64,000 nucleotides of DNA from Bacillota bacterium (GTDB lineage: Bacteria; Bacillota; Clostridia; Acetivibrionales; JANLFN01), in NCBI GenBank assembly GCA_023397675.1, contig JAEWTV010000056.1, positions 20,693 to 84,692 of the forward strand. The letters are read 5' to 3'. This document shows, piece after piece, positions 1-7,855 of this stretch; position 1 is the first letter of the stretch, and each line of letters starts with the position of its first letter. Under the pieces are notes generated by a model that searched no databases, was not told the DNA's origin, and was given only the letters and a program-made list of their open reading frames with translations. The translations under genes were made by a program, and so were the position numbers.

Positions 1-1867
1 TCAATTGGGTAGTCCAGGTATTTTGCTTTATAACCTTTCCCGTTGAATCAAAAGCAGCTATACAATACTCAGTACCATTTGGATTATTATTGGCACTCCA
101 GGATAGTTTTATTGAATCTCCGTCTCCGCCTGTTACTTTAAGGTCTGCCGGCTGATTGGCCAATGTATATACAGAAGCTATTTGAGAATAATCGCTTGTA
201 TTTCCTACTTTATCACTAACTTTATATTTATATGTGTATTGGGTGTTTGGAGTTAATCCACTATCTGTTAATAAAGCATTTGATGTCCATGAGCCAACAT
301 CTGTACCGTTTCTATTATAAAGGTATGAGTTAACTCCTGAACTCACAGTACTTGATATAGGATCAGTCGCATTTGACTTAACATTTATTTGTGAAGAGCT
401 ATTAACAGATAGAATTGGCTTATTTACATTTGGGATAGTTTTGTCTATTAAGAAGGATGCTGTGGCTTCTGAAGATTTGAAACCAGAATCATCCTGTACC
501 CATACATATATTGTATGCTTTCCTTCAATCAAGCCACTTACATCGATTGAGCCTGAAAAAGGTTGGCTGCTGCCATTAGCGGTAATAGTATTGCCTAATT
601 GCACACCCGTCTGACCGGTAGTTCTGTCTATCCGATAATATATTTTCTCGGTATCACCATTATCAATATCTTTAATTGTACCAGTTAACGACACTTGCAT
701 ATTTTCATATACGCATGTAGGAATTGTTACATTTATTTGTGGTGGGTTGTCAATAACAAAATCCAGTTTTTTAGGCGCACTATATATAGTATCCCCAGTA
801 CCCAATTCTCCATATGTATTCATACCTGATACAGTTATTGAACCATCTCCCATTATGAACAGTGCCTGATTAGAAAAAGATGATAATTGAATGATATTAG
901 TTAAAGACGGAATTGTTACAGGAGTTGCAGACGAATTACCACATCCCGCCAATTTATTCCCCCATGCTTTTACCGTACCATCATTTAGTATTACGAATGT
1001 ATTACCATAATCACTTGATGAAATATACTTTACTTTTGATACTCCAGGAATTGTTGTAGGCGTATTTAATGTCCCACAATTAGCAATACCAAGTTGATAA
1101 CCATCATCTTGTCCACATACTTTAACAGTTCCATCATTCATAAGAAAATAAGAACACATATTACCTAAAGCGACCTGACTAACCCCAGTTAAATTAGGTA
1201 CTGTCGTCGGTGTATCTAGAGAAGTATAATTTCCAGTCCCTAACTGTCCATAAGCATTATAACCCCAGACTTTCACCGTCCCATCTATCATAAGAGCTAT
1301 TTTGTTGTACAGATCAGATACAATTTGTTTAATTCCAGTTAATTCGGGAACATTAACGAAAGTTTTACCATAACCAGAACCCCATGCCTTCACAGTTCCA
1401 TCGTTTAAGATTACATAAATTACATTAATGCCGGAAAAAATCTGTTTAACCTCAGACAATCCAGATACAGTTTCTGGTCTGAGTAGATAGTATTCATTGC
1501 TACTTGTACCTAGGTTTCCAGATTCGTTAAATCCCCATGCCTTAACTGTACCATCATTTAACAAGGCAAAGCAGCAAGAATTTCCGACAGCTAATTGTTT
1601 AACATTACTTAAACCAGGAATAGTTGTAAAAGTTGGATTTGGAGAATATGATCTATTTCCCCATCCAAGTTCACCTGAAGCATTAAACCCACAGGACTTC
1701 ACTGTTCCATCCTTCATCAATATATAGCTGCACCATGTACCTGTATATACTCTTTGTATACTTGAAGCATCCATCATTTCAGCATAGGCCATTCTAGGAA
1801 TACCAAAACCAAATATAACTATGCTAATAATAGTAATTAAAAAAAACTGAAATAATCGTTTAAACAT
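1..1867 (-). CDS. RCC1-repeat secreted protein with C-terminal Ig/FN3-like domains (3' end outside window)
   Basis: Open from an ATG at 1867 to the window edge: 622 codons without a stop, so the C-terminus is missing. The start has a GGGGAGG ribosome site five bases upstream. Residues 1-30 form a hydrophobic signal segment ending near AYA. From about residue 35 to 370 there are roughly seven repeats carrying the pattern LNDGTVKAWG followed by GQLGTG, the signature of RCC1 beta-propeller blades. After about residue 380 the sequence changes to Ig-like and fibronectin-III-like modules (DTEKIYYRID; NTQYTYKYKV). RCC1 propellers usually mediate protein contacts; in secreted clostridial proteins the partner is unknown. 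Likely an exported surface or matrix protein. Domain call fairly sure, role unknown. Confidence 0.85.
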   Translation of the reverse strand, partial: MFKRLFQFFLITIISIVIFGFGIPRMAYAEMMDASSIQRVYTGTWCSYILMKDGTVKSCGFNASGELGWGNRSYSPNPTFTTIPGLSNVKQLAVGNSCCFALLNDGTVKAWGFNESGNLGTSSNEYYLLRPETVSGLSEVKQIFSGINVIYVILNDGTVKAWGSGYGKTFVNVPELTGIKQIVSDLYNKIALMIDGTVKVWGYNAYGQLGTGNYTSLDTPTTVPNLTGVSQVALGNMCSYFLMNDGTVKVCGQDDGYQLGIANCGTLNTPTTIPGVSKVKYISSSDYGNTFVILNDGTVKAWGNKLAGCGNSSATPVTIPSLTNIIQLSSFSNQALFIMGDGSITVSGMNTYGELGTGDTIYSAPKKLDFVIDNPPQINVTIPTCVYENMQVSLTGTIKDIDNGDTEKIYYRIDRTTGQTGVQLGNTITANGSSQPFSGSIDVSGLIEGKHTIYVWVQDDSGFKSSEATASFLIDKTIPNVNKPILSVNSSSQINVKSNATDPISSTVSSGVNSYLYNRNGTDVGSWTSNALLTDSGLTPNTQYTYKYKVSDKVGNTSDYSQIASVYTLANQPADLKVTGGDGDSIKLSWSANNNPNGTEYCIAAFDSTGKVIKQNTWTTQL

Positions 1868-2354
1868 TTTTACCTCCCCATTAACTAATACTAAATTTAT
1901 GTTTAATCTCTTAATTTCACTTTGAACCCAAGTCAATAAATAATAATGCAGAATTTAAGACAAAAAAATGAGCACAAAAATATAAAGCCTTAAAACAAGG
2001 TTTTTAAAATCATTTTTATTAAATTAAACTAAAGAAAACTCTTGGGAATCAGAATTGTTAGAAAGAATTGAAAAGCGTTACAATAATAATTTGCTAGGTT
2101 GTAATATGTGTCTGTTAATAGCTGTATCCCAATACTATAATAAGCACAAGTTATATATTATTACATAGTTTTTATATTATTACTTTTCTTTTATTTTATG
2201 TCATGATTAGCATTATTATATTACAGCAGATTTTTCTACATGTAAATACATTTATTGATATTTTCTGTTAGATATCTCAACCAAATTTTCGTTCGCAATT
2301 TAATAAGACTTTAGCCAATAAATATGGTCCAGCATTTCTTGATGCATTACGACA

Positions 2355-2386
2355 AAAAGGACCCTTGAATTTTCAAGAATCCTTTT
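2355..2386. terminator. hairpin, terminator-like
   Basis: AAAAGGA (2355-2361) pairs with TCCTTTT (2380-2386), and inside it TTGAA pairs with TTCAA. AT-rich sequence follows on the plus side. No intact plus-strand gene precedes it, so it may be a leftover of the decayed frame that ends at 2442. Confidence 0.35.
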
Positions 2387-2465
2387 CAGTAATTAATTTT
2401 ATATCTTTTTTATATATTCCATTACTTTTTTATTTATTTTAACACTTTTTTATCATTCAACAGTG

Positions 2466-2491
2466 TTCGGATGCAACATCAGCCTCAACAG
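2466..2491 (-). pseudogene. 26-bp fragment matching internal glmS sequence
   Basis: This stretch is identical at 24 of 26 positions to 4663-4688 inside glmS, in the same orientation; on the minus strand both read through codons for DVASE. The match does not extend on either side. It could be a scrap of a duplicated glmS or another SIS-domain gene, or chance. The nearby palindrome at 2502-2560 suggests rearrangement in this gap. Confidence 0.3.
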
Positions 2492-2501
2492 TAAATAGAT
2501 A

Positions 2502-2560
2502 GGGACATTTCTCAAATACTTAACTACTTTAGTATTTTGTGAGTTTTTGAGAAACGTCCC
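2502..2560. repeat. 59-bp imperfect palindrome (MITE- or REP-like)
   Basis: Arms 2502-2516 and 2546-2560 pair over 15 bp with one mismatch (GGGACATTTCTCAAA against TTTGAGAAACGTCCC). A second inner stem pairs AATACT (2515-2520) with AGTATT (2531-2536). GGGACRTTTCTC ends resemble palindromic elements mobilised by Y1 transposases in Firmicutes, but no transposase is nearby. Non-autonomous element or remnant, by inference. Confidence 0.45.
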
Positions 2561-2581
2561 CGAAATATTCATATAAATCCA

Positions 2582-2622
2582 AAAACCCCCTTCCGGTGAA
2601 AATATCATCAAAAGGGAGTTTT
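2582..2622 (-). terminator. terminator of the MBL lipoprotein gene
   Basis: AAAACCCCCTT (2582-2592) pairs with the AAGGGAGTTTT arm ending at 2622, with one mismatch. Read on the minus strand the stem is followed by TTTTTGG. It lies 54 bases after the stop of the MBL-fold gene. Confidence 0.7.
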
Positions 2623-2675
2623 CAATATTAAAGATTGTTTATTACTTTATCAGCAAAAAGTTCATGAGTGATATT

Positions 2676-3494
2676 CTAGTTTTCGATGACAATTCCTTGT
2701 ATTGAATTATCAAGCAGATTAACAAAGCTCTCTGCATCTGCACTGGATGAATAATGAATGGGCACTACAAACTTAGGTTTGATAATCTTTGCAGCTTGAA
2801 CCGCCTGAGACGGATCCATTGTAAATGTACCACCGACAGGCAGAAATGCAACATCAGCTTTGATACCGCTCATTTCCGGAATGACATCTGTATCACCTGC
2901 AATGTAGTAAGACGTGCTATTCATGTTTATTATATACCCTACCCAATTGCTTTCTTTTGGGTGATACCCACTTTCAAGATTATATGAAGGAACAGTTTTA
3001 AATTTTATTCCGTCTACTTCATATTCTTTATTCGGGGTAACATCTACTATCTTTTTTATGTCAGCATCTTTAGCCGCTTGAACTCCATCGCTTACAATAA
3101 CAAGAGTTGCCCCATCTTTCATAAGCTTTTTTATATCATCTACCAGAAAGTGATCATTATGAGTGTGCGTAATGAATACGATATCAGCATCATGAGGTTC
3201 ACCATTGGTTCCTATGGGATCAAAATAAACAGTCTTGTCACCTTTAATTTTAACCGAAGCATTTATAAAATGCGAAACACCAGGAAGAAGTTTTGAAGTT
3301 TGGTCATTCTTGTCACTATTTGTTAATGCAGATGAACTTTTCACTGTGCTTTGTTCTGAATTTAATATCTTAGTAGTTTCCTGCGCTTTACCTGTACTTT
3401 CGGAAGTTGTACTATTACTTCCACAGCCTTGTAACATTATAAAACATACTATAATAGTAATGAAAATTACAGCCTTATTTTTTAAAACATTCAT
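2676..3494 (-). CDS. MBL-fold metal-dependent hydrolase, lipoprotein
   Basis: A 272-residue protein. Residues 1-23 form a lipoprotein signal with lipobox LQGC, so it is probably anchored to the outer face of the membrane. A Ser/Thr-rich linker to about residue 70 leads into a metallo-beta-lactamase fold. The metal motif is THTHNDH (H-x-H-x-D-H), with a later H-containing AGDTD segment and a C-terminal VPIHYSS histidine. The fold resembles the UPF0173/UlaG-like single-domain hydrolases; the substrate is unknown. The start has AGAGGAG upstream and a terminator follows, so it is a single-gene unit. Family confident, function unassigned. Confidence 0.8.
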   Translation of the reverse strand: MNVLKNKAVIFITIIVCFIMLQGCGSNSTTSESTGKAQETTKILNSEQSTVKSSSALTNSDKNDQTSKLLPGVSHFINASVKIKGDKTVYFDPIGTNGEPHDADIVFITHTHNDHFLVDDIKKLMKDGATLVIVSDGVQAAKDADIKKIVDVTPNKEYEVDGIKFKTVPSYNLESGYHPKESNWVGYIINMNSTSYYIAGDTDVIPEMSGIKADVAFLPVGGTFTMDPSQAVQAAKIIKPKFVVPIHYSSSADAESFVNLLDNSIQGIVIEN

Positions 3495-3822
3495 ACTTTA
3501 CTCCTCTAAACATTGTATTTATTAAATTTAGTCTTAATTTTATCACTAATATAAAATCATGTATTTTAAATATTTTGTATTAACATAGTAAAATTTTGTT
3601 TACATTATGATTAAGTGTTCCTCTTGTTTGAACAAGATTTGCTACTGATCCCACCTTAGATTATGAACATACTATGGAGTGGTAGGCTTGGCAAAGGCTT
3701 TCAATATAAGTATAAATGGCTTTTATCAGGCCAGGAATAAAAAATTCCCTTAAGGTTATAATACCAAAAGGGAATTTTATAATTATTATTATATAAATAT
3801 ATTCAGTTATGAGTGCCTATAC
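3495..3822. other. intergenic gap between glmS and the MBL gene
   Basis: 328 bases without a gene. It holds the glmS terminator at 3741-3778 and a small palindrome, CTTGTTTGAACAAG, near 3626. The rest is AT-rich with no coding signal I trust. The promoter of the MBL gene probably lies here but no convincing -35/-10 pair stands out. Confidence 0.5.
3741..3778 (-). terminator. terminator of glmS
   Basis: AAAATTCCCTT (3741-3751) pairs perfectly with AAGGGAATTTT (3768-3778). On the minus strand the stem ends in a T-rich tail. It sits 45 bases downstream of the glmS stop. Confidence 0.85.
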
Positions 3823-5646
3823 CTACTCTACCGTCACGCTCTTTGCCAGATTCCTCGGCTTATCTACGTCGCAGCCCTTCATTATAGCCATATAGTATGC
3901 GAACAGCTGAAGCGGAGTTACAGCCACAGCAGGTGCAACCGTCTGATCTATATCAGGTACATAGATTACCTCATCGGCAACCTTCTCTATTTCAGAATGT
4001 CTCCTCTGTGTAACGGCAAGCACAACAGCGCCCCTTGCCTTAACCTCTTTAATGTTGCTTACCATCTTATCATACAGGTCATCCTGAGTCATTGGACATA
4101 TTACAAGTGTTCCTTTTTCTATAAGAGCAATTGTTCCATGCTTCAATTCACCGCCTGCATAAGCCTCCGAGTGGATGTAGGAGATTTCCTTAAGCTTGAG
4201 CGAGCCTTCCATTGAAAGCGCATAGTCAAGGCCTCTTCCTATAAAGAATATGCTCTTTGCATTGTAATGCTGTGAAGCAAATTTCTGTATAACCTCCTTG
4301 TTTTCAAGCACCTTATCAATCTTTTCAGGTACGTTCTGAAGTTCTTCAAGCACGCTGCCCACTGCTTTTGCATCCATCATACCCTTTTTGACTGCAAAAT
4401 CCAGTGCAATAAGATACAGTGCCGCAAGTTGGGTATTATAAGCCTTTGTCGAAGCAACGGCTATTTCAGGACCCGCCCATGTATAAAGTACATCATCCGA
4501 TTCCCTTGCAATAGAGCTGCCCACAACATTTACTATTGACAATGTCCTGGCACCCTTCTTCTTTGCCTCTCTGAGCGCAAAAAGGGTATCAAGAGTTTCA
4601 CCCGACTGGCTAATAATTATTACAAGGTTTTTATTACTTATAATAGGGTCCCTGTATCTGAATTCGGATGCAACATCAACCTCTACAGGAATCCTTGCAA
4701 ATTTCTCAATGATATACCTTCCAACCATACCTGCATAGCTTGCAGTTCCGCATGCAACAATATATATCTTTTCAATGTTTTTAAGCTGTTCTGGTGTTAT
4801 GCTTATATCATCCAGACTGATGGAACCGTTCTTGATTCTTGGGTTTATTGTATCTTTTATAACCTTTGGCTCCTCATGCATTTCCTTAAGCATAAAGTGC
4901 TCATAGCCAGATTTTTCTGCAGCTGTAACATCCCACTCAACATGGTAAATATCCTTTTTAACCTCAGCTCCATGAATATTGAATATTCTAACACTATCCT
5001 TCTTTAAAATAACTACTTCCTTATCTTCAAGTATGTAGATATCCCTTGTGTATTCAAGTATCGCCGGTATGTCGGAAGCTATAAAGTTCTCGTCCTTGCC
5101 AAGTCCTACAATAAGCGGGCTGTCCTTTCTTGCAGCTATAAATTCATCTGGGCAGTCCTTGCATATTACACCCAAAGCATATGAGCCTTCAACCTCGTTA
5201 ATTGACTCAATAACCGCATCCAGTAAGTTACCCTTGTAGTGGTATTCCACCAGATGAGCAACAACCTCTGTATCGGTATCAGAAACAAAGGTGTAACCCT
5301 TGGACTGCAAAAACTCCTTAAGCTTCATGTAGTTTTCTATAATACCGTTATGAACAACAGCAATATTTCCCGAATGGCTGATATGAGGATGTGAATTAAT
5401 ATCGTTTGGTTCACCGTGAGTTGCCCAGCGAGTATGTCCTATGCCCACTTTTCCATTCAGGCTTTCACCCTTAATCTTGCATTCAAGTCCTGAAAGTCTT
5501 CCTTTACATTTAATAACTTTTAAATCGTCGTCATTAAATACAGCAATTCCTGCCGAATCATATCCCCTGTATTCAAGCTTTTGCAAACCATTTATAAGTA
5601 TTGGCGCTGCTTCCTTCTCACCAATATATCCAACTATTCCGCACAT
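3823..5646 (-). CDS. glmS: glutamine-fructose-6-phosphate aminotransferase (isomerizing)
   Basis: Makes glucosamine-6-phosphate from fructose-6-phosphate and glutamine, the entry step to UDP-GlcNAc and peptidoglycan. The mature protein begins MCGIVGYIG, and that second-position Cys is the glutaminase nucleophile. The start is therefore ATG 5646, preceded by AAGGGGA, rather than an upstream ATG that would add 11 residues. The length of 607 residues is normal. The N-terminal half is a class II amidotransferase (RGYDSAG, GHTRWATHG); two SIS sugar-binding domains follow (SQSGET, STKAYNTQ) and it ends KSVTVE. Its leader contains a glmS ribozyme, so expression should be cut when GlcN6P is high. Confidence 0.97.
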   Translation of the reverse strand: MCGIVGYIGEKEAAPILINGLQKLEYRGYDSAGIAVFNDDDLKVIKCKGRLSGLECKIKGESLNGKVGIGHTRWATHGEPNDINSHPHISHSGNIAVVHNGIIENYMKLKEFLQSKGYTFVSDTDTEVVAHLVEYHYKGNLLDAVIESINEVEGSYALGVICKDCPDEFIAARKDSPLIVGLGKDENFIASDIPAILEYTRDIYILEDKEVVILKKDSVRIFNIHGAEVKKDIYHVEWDVTAAEKSGYEHFMLKEMHEEPKVIKDTINPRIKNGSISLDDISITPEQLKNIEKIYIVACGTASYAGMVGRYIIEKFARIPVEVDVASEFRYRDPIISNKNLVIIISQSGETLDTLFALREAKKKGARTLSIVNVVGSSIARESDDVLYTWAGPEIAVASTKAYNTQLAALYLIALDFAVKKGMMDAKAVGSVLEELQNVPEKIDKVLENKEVIQKFASQHYNAKSIFFIGRGLDYALSMEGSLKLKEISYIHSEAYAGGELKHGTIALIEKGTLVICPMTQDDLYDKMVSNIKEVKARGAVVLAVTQRRHSEIEKVADEVIYVPDIDQTVAPAVAVTPLQLFAYYMAIMKGCDVDKPRNLAKSVTVE

Positions 5647-5879
5647 AAAATATTCCCCTTTACAAATTAATTGAGACAAAGCTAATCAAGCCTAAGAGGC
5701 CAGGTTTACCGCATCAGGGTAATAGTTATAATACCCCTATAGCAAAATTAGCGGTAATTACAGTTTATTTTTTCAAACTGATAAAAGGATGACACAAAGG
5801 GTTACACACAAAAGTGTATACCTTTAGCCCATCAAGAAAATATAGATATTTAAATTGGAATTGTTTTAGAACAGGATTA

Positions 5880-6168
5880 TCACTGAAATCCACTCTGTTG
5901 TGCAGTTCCCTGCATTTTTAATGGGTTTCTTACGACTGTGACCAGCCGGAAGGTTTCCGCCGATTCTCCGATATCACACGTATCAGGTTAGTGTACAGAT
6001 TACAATTTACAGTGTACAGTTATTTATATTATATAGAGGCTTTTGCCTTTAACTATCAACTTCCTTAGCTTTAATGCCGTTAACTGTACATTGTACACTA
6101 TCAACTGTCAACTGATATGTGTCCTCCTTCTCCTCGTCAACACAAGGTAAAACTTGTGCCCAGGCGCT
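5880..6168 (-). ncRNA. glmS ribozyme with an expanded P3 region
   Basis: On the minus strand the RNA shows the conserved pieces in order: AAGCGCC at 6169-6163 (cleavage expected between 6168 and 6167); a P2 stem CACAAG/CTTGTG (6158-6153 with 6146-6141); GTTGACGAGGA at 6141-6131; a 5-bp P3 stem (6130-6126 with 5953-5949); ATCGGAGAATCGGCGG at 5972-5957; then GTAAGAAACCC and the TGCAG-GGAA-CTGCA hairpin at 5914-5901, followed by CAACAGAG. The ligand is glucosamine-6-phosphate, which acts as cofactor for self-cleavage and lowers glmS mRNA. The oddity is a stem of 11 pairs with one mismatch (6122-6112 with 5986-5976) that carries 125 extra bases inside P3. The 3' limit is approximate. Confidence 0.88.
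5987..6111. repeat. dispersed repeat inserted in the ribozyme P3 extension
   Basis: These 125 bases sit in the loop of the extra P3 stem. They contain TTTTGCCTTTAACT and TTAACTGTACATTGTACAC, also found in the repeat block at 12711-12886 in the same orientation. TAGTGTACA at 5989-5997 and TGTACACTA at 6092-6100 are inverted copies, so the insert can fold on itself and leave the ribozyme core ends close together. Confidence 0.75.
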
Positions 6169-6268
6169 TGTTGTTGTGGTTTCCGGTTTTTCCGGTATCC
6201 AACCCTGTCAACCCCTTTTTATCACCCCCAAATTCTATTTACAATAATATATTATGCCTACATTTTTA

Positions 6269-6297
6269 ATATTAGTATTTTTTACATCTTTAGTCAA
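6269..6297 (-). promoter_or_regulatory. sigma-A-type promoter for glmS
   Basis: TTGACT (6297-6292) and TAATAT (6274-6269) are separated by exactly 17 bases on the minus strand, about 95 bases upstream of the ribozyme cleavage site. It lies after the glmM terminator, so glmS has its own transcript. Confidence 0.7.
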
Positions 6298-6319
6298 CCC
6301 CAAGGTAATAAAACAAAAT

Positions 6320-6369
6320 GCCCTTTCCCCTTCCAGGCGGCATATTCTGCCTGTACTTGAGGGAAGGGC
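6320..6369 (-). terminator. terminator of glmM
   Basis: Outer stem GCCC-TTTCCCC (6320-6330) with GGGAAGGGC (6361-6369) plus an inner CCAGGC/GCCTG stem; the minus-strand tail is TTTTGTTTT. About 50 bases after the glmM stop, it separates glmM from the glmS unit. Confidence 0.8.
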
Positions 6370-6420
6370 TTATGTTTTCTCATCATATTTTAACAAATCA
6401 AAGTCGTCCAATAATCAGAA

Positions 6421-7770
6421 TTAACCAAGTCTTTCTTCTATAATTTTAACAAGTTCCATAGCTCTTTCAGTAATATATTTCTGATCTTTTCCCTCTATCA
6501 TTACACGAACAAGCGGTTCAGTTCCTGAAGGCCTTATAAGCACCCTTCCCTCACCGTGGAATTCATCCTCAAGCTCCTTGCACTTACTTGCAATCACTGT
6601 ATCATCAAGATAGTTATGCTTCTTGTCATTGCTAACCCTGGCATTTTTTAATACCTGCGGAAGCACCTGTACAACTGATGCCAATTCAGAAAGTTTTTTT
6701 CCAGTAGCTTTCATTACCTTCAAAAGCTGAAGAGCTGTTAGAATTCCGTCCCCTGTAGTATTATGCTTAAGGAAAATTACGTGTCCTGACTGCTCACCGC
6801 CAAGTATGTAACCCTTCTGGAGCATTTCTTCAAGAACATATCTGTCTCCGACTTTTGTTTTTGCTATATTAAGCCCTTCACGTTTAGCCATTATATCAAA
6901 TCCAAGGTTACTCATAACTGTAGCAACTATGGTATTGCCGGCGAGTTCCCCTTTATCCTTTAAATAAAGACCGATTATAGCCATAATCATATCGCCGTCA
7001 ATAAAGTTTCCTTTTTCGTCAACCGCAAGTACCCTGTCTGCGTCTCCATCAAAAGCAAGACCTAAATCAGCTTCACTTTCTTTTGCAAATTCCTTTAGGT
7101 TGTTCAAATGCGTAGATCCGCAGCCACAGTTAATATTCAACCCATCAGGTTCATTAGAGGTTACACACACTTCCGCTTTAAGGTCAAAGAATGTAACCGG
7201 CGCCGCTTCATATGCAGCTCCATTGGCACAGTCAACGGCTATTTTAAGGCCTTCGAAGTCACAGTCTATTGTACTTTTAAGAAAAGTAATATAATCATCA
7301 AGCGCATCTTCCTTAACTACTTTAACTCCGACGTCCTTGCCTGTTGGGCATGGAATCTGCCCCGCATGATTGAGGATTAAGTCCTCTATCTCGTCTTCTA
7401 TTGCATCTGGAAGCTTATAGCCATTATTATTGAAGAATTTTATACCATTAAATTCAAAAGGATTGTGTGAAGCAGAAATAACTATTCCCGCATCTGCATT
7501 ATAATGCCTTGTAAGGTAGGCAACCGCTGGTGTTGGTATTATTCCGAGGCATACAGCCTGTGCTCCTACTGAACATATCCCAGCAACCAAAGCCGCTTCA
7601 AGCATATCTCCGGAAATTCTGGTATCCATCCCGACAAGTATTTTTGGTATGTGTTTTGTTTCTTTGGTAAGTACATAAGCACCTGCCTTACCCAACTGAT
7701 ATGCAAGTTCTGCTGTTAGTTCTTCGTTTGCTACTCCTCTGACACCATCAGTTCCAAAAAGACGTCCCAT
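6421..7770 (-). CDS. glmM: phosphoglucosamine mutase
   Basis: Converts glucosamine-6-phosphate to glucosamine-1-phosphate, the step after GlmS in UDP-GlcNAc synthesis. It begins MGRLFGTDGVRG, has the phosphoserine loop ISASHNPFEFNG near residue 100, the metal loop FDGDADR near residue 240, and the sugar/phosphate-binding end RPSGTEPLVRVM. The 449 residues are normal. AGGGGG lies ten bases before the ATG. In Firmicutes GlmM binds and inhibits the cyclase CdaA (known for the family); here cdaA and cdaR lie upstream on the same strand, with an FAD-dependent oxidoreductase gene between cdaR and glmM. Confidence 0.97.
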   Translation of the reverse strand: MGRLFGTDGVRGVANEELTAELAYQLGKAGAYVLTKETKHIPKILVGMDTRISGDMLEAALVAGICSVGAQAVCLGIIPTPAVAYLTRHYNADAGIVISASHNPFEFNGIKFFNNNGYKLPDAIEDEIEDLILNHAGQIPCPTGKDVGVKVVKEDALDDYITFLKSTIDCDFEGLKIAVDCANGAAYEAAPVTFFDLKAEVCVTSNEPDGLNINCGCGSTHLNNLKEFAKESEADLGLAFDGDADRVLAVDEKGNFIDGDMIMAIIGLYLKDKGELAGNTIVATVMSNLGFDIMAKREGLNIAKTKVGDRYVLEEMLQKGYILGGEQSGHVIFLKHNTTGDGILTALQLLKVMKATGKKLSELASVVQVLPQVLKNARVSNDKKHNYLDDTVIASKCKELEDEFHGEGRVLIRPSGTEPLVRVMIEGKDQKYITERAMELVKIIEERLG

Positions 7771-7855
7771 AATATGTAAACCCCCTGGTTATTGTTAAAT
7801 TAATATTAAATAATAATTCAAAAATATTATATCTTTACAATTAAAAATCTACAAG

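Larger units (their letters stand above)
1868..2675. other. AT-rich intergenic region with hairpins and decayed fragments
   Basis: This 808-base gap between two minus-strand genes holds no intact gene. It contains a hairpin at 2355-2386, a 26-base stretch resembling part of glmS at 2466-2491, a long imperfect palindrome at 2502-2560 and a terminator at 2582-2622. A plus-strand reading frame from 2272 to 2442 (56 codons, ISQPNFRSQFNK start, no start codon or ribosome site) reads like protein but matches nothing I recognise. It may be a decayed gene end. Confidence 0.5.

Noticed and set aside
3660..3735. Possible IS3 transposase remnant (short peptide resembling AKAFNISINGFYQ)
   Set aside because: Only about 20 residues match by eye and both sides are stop-rich; not enough to call.
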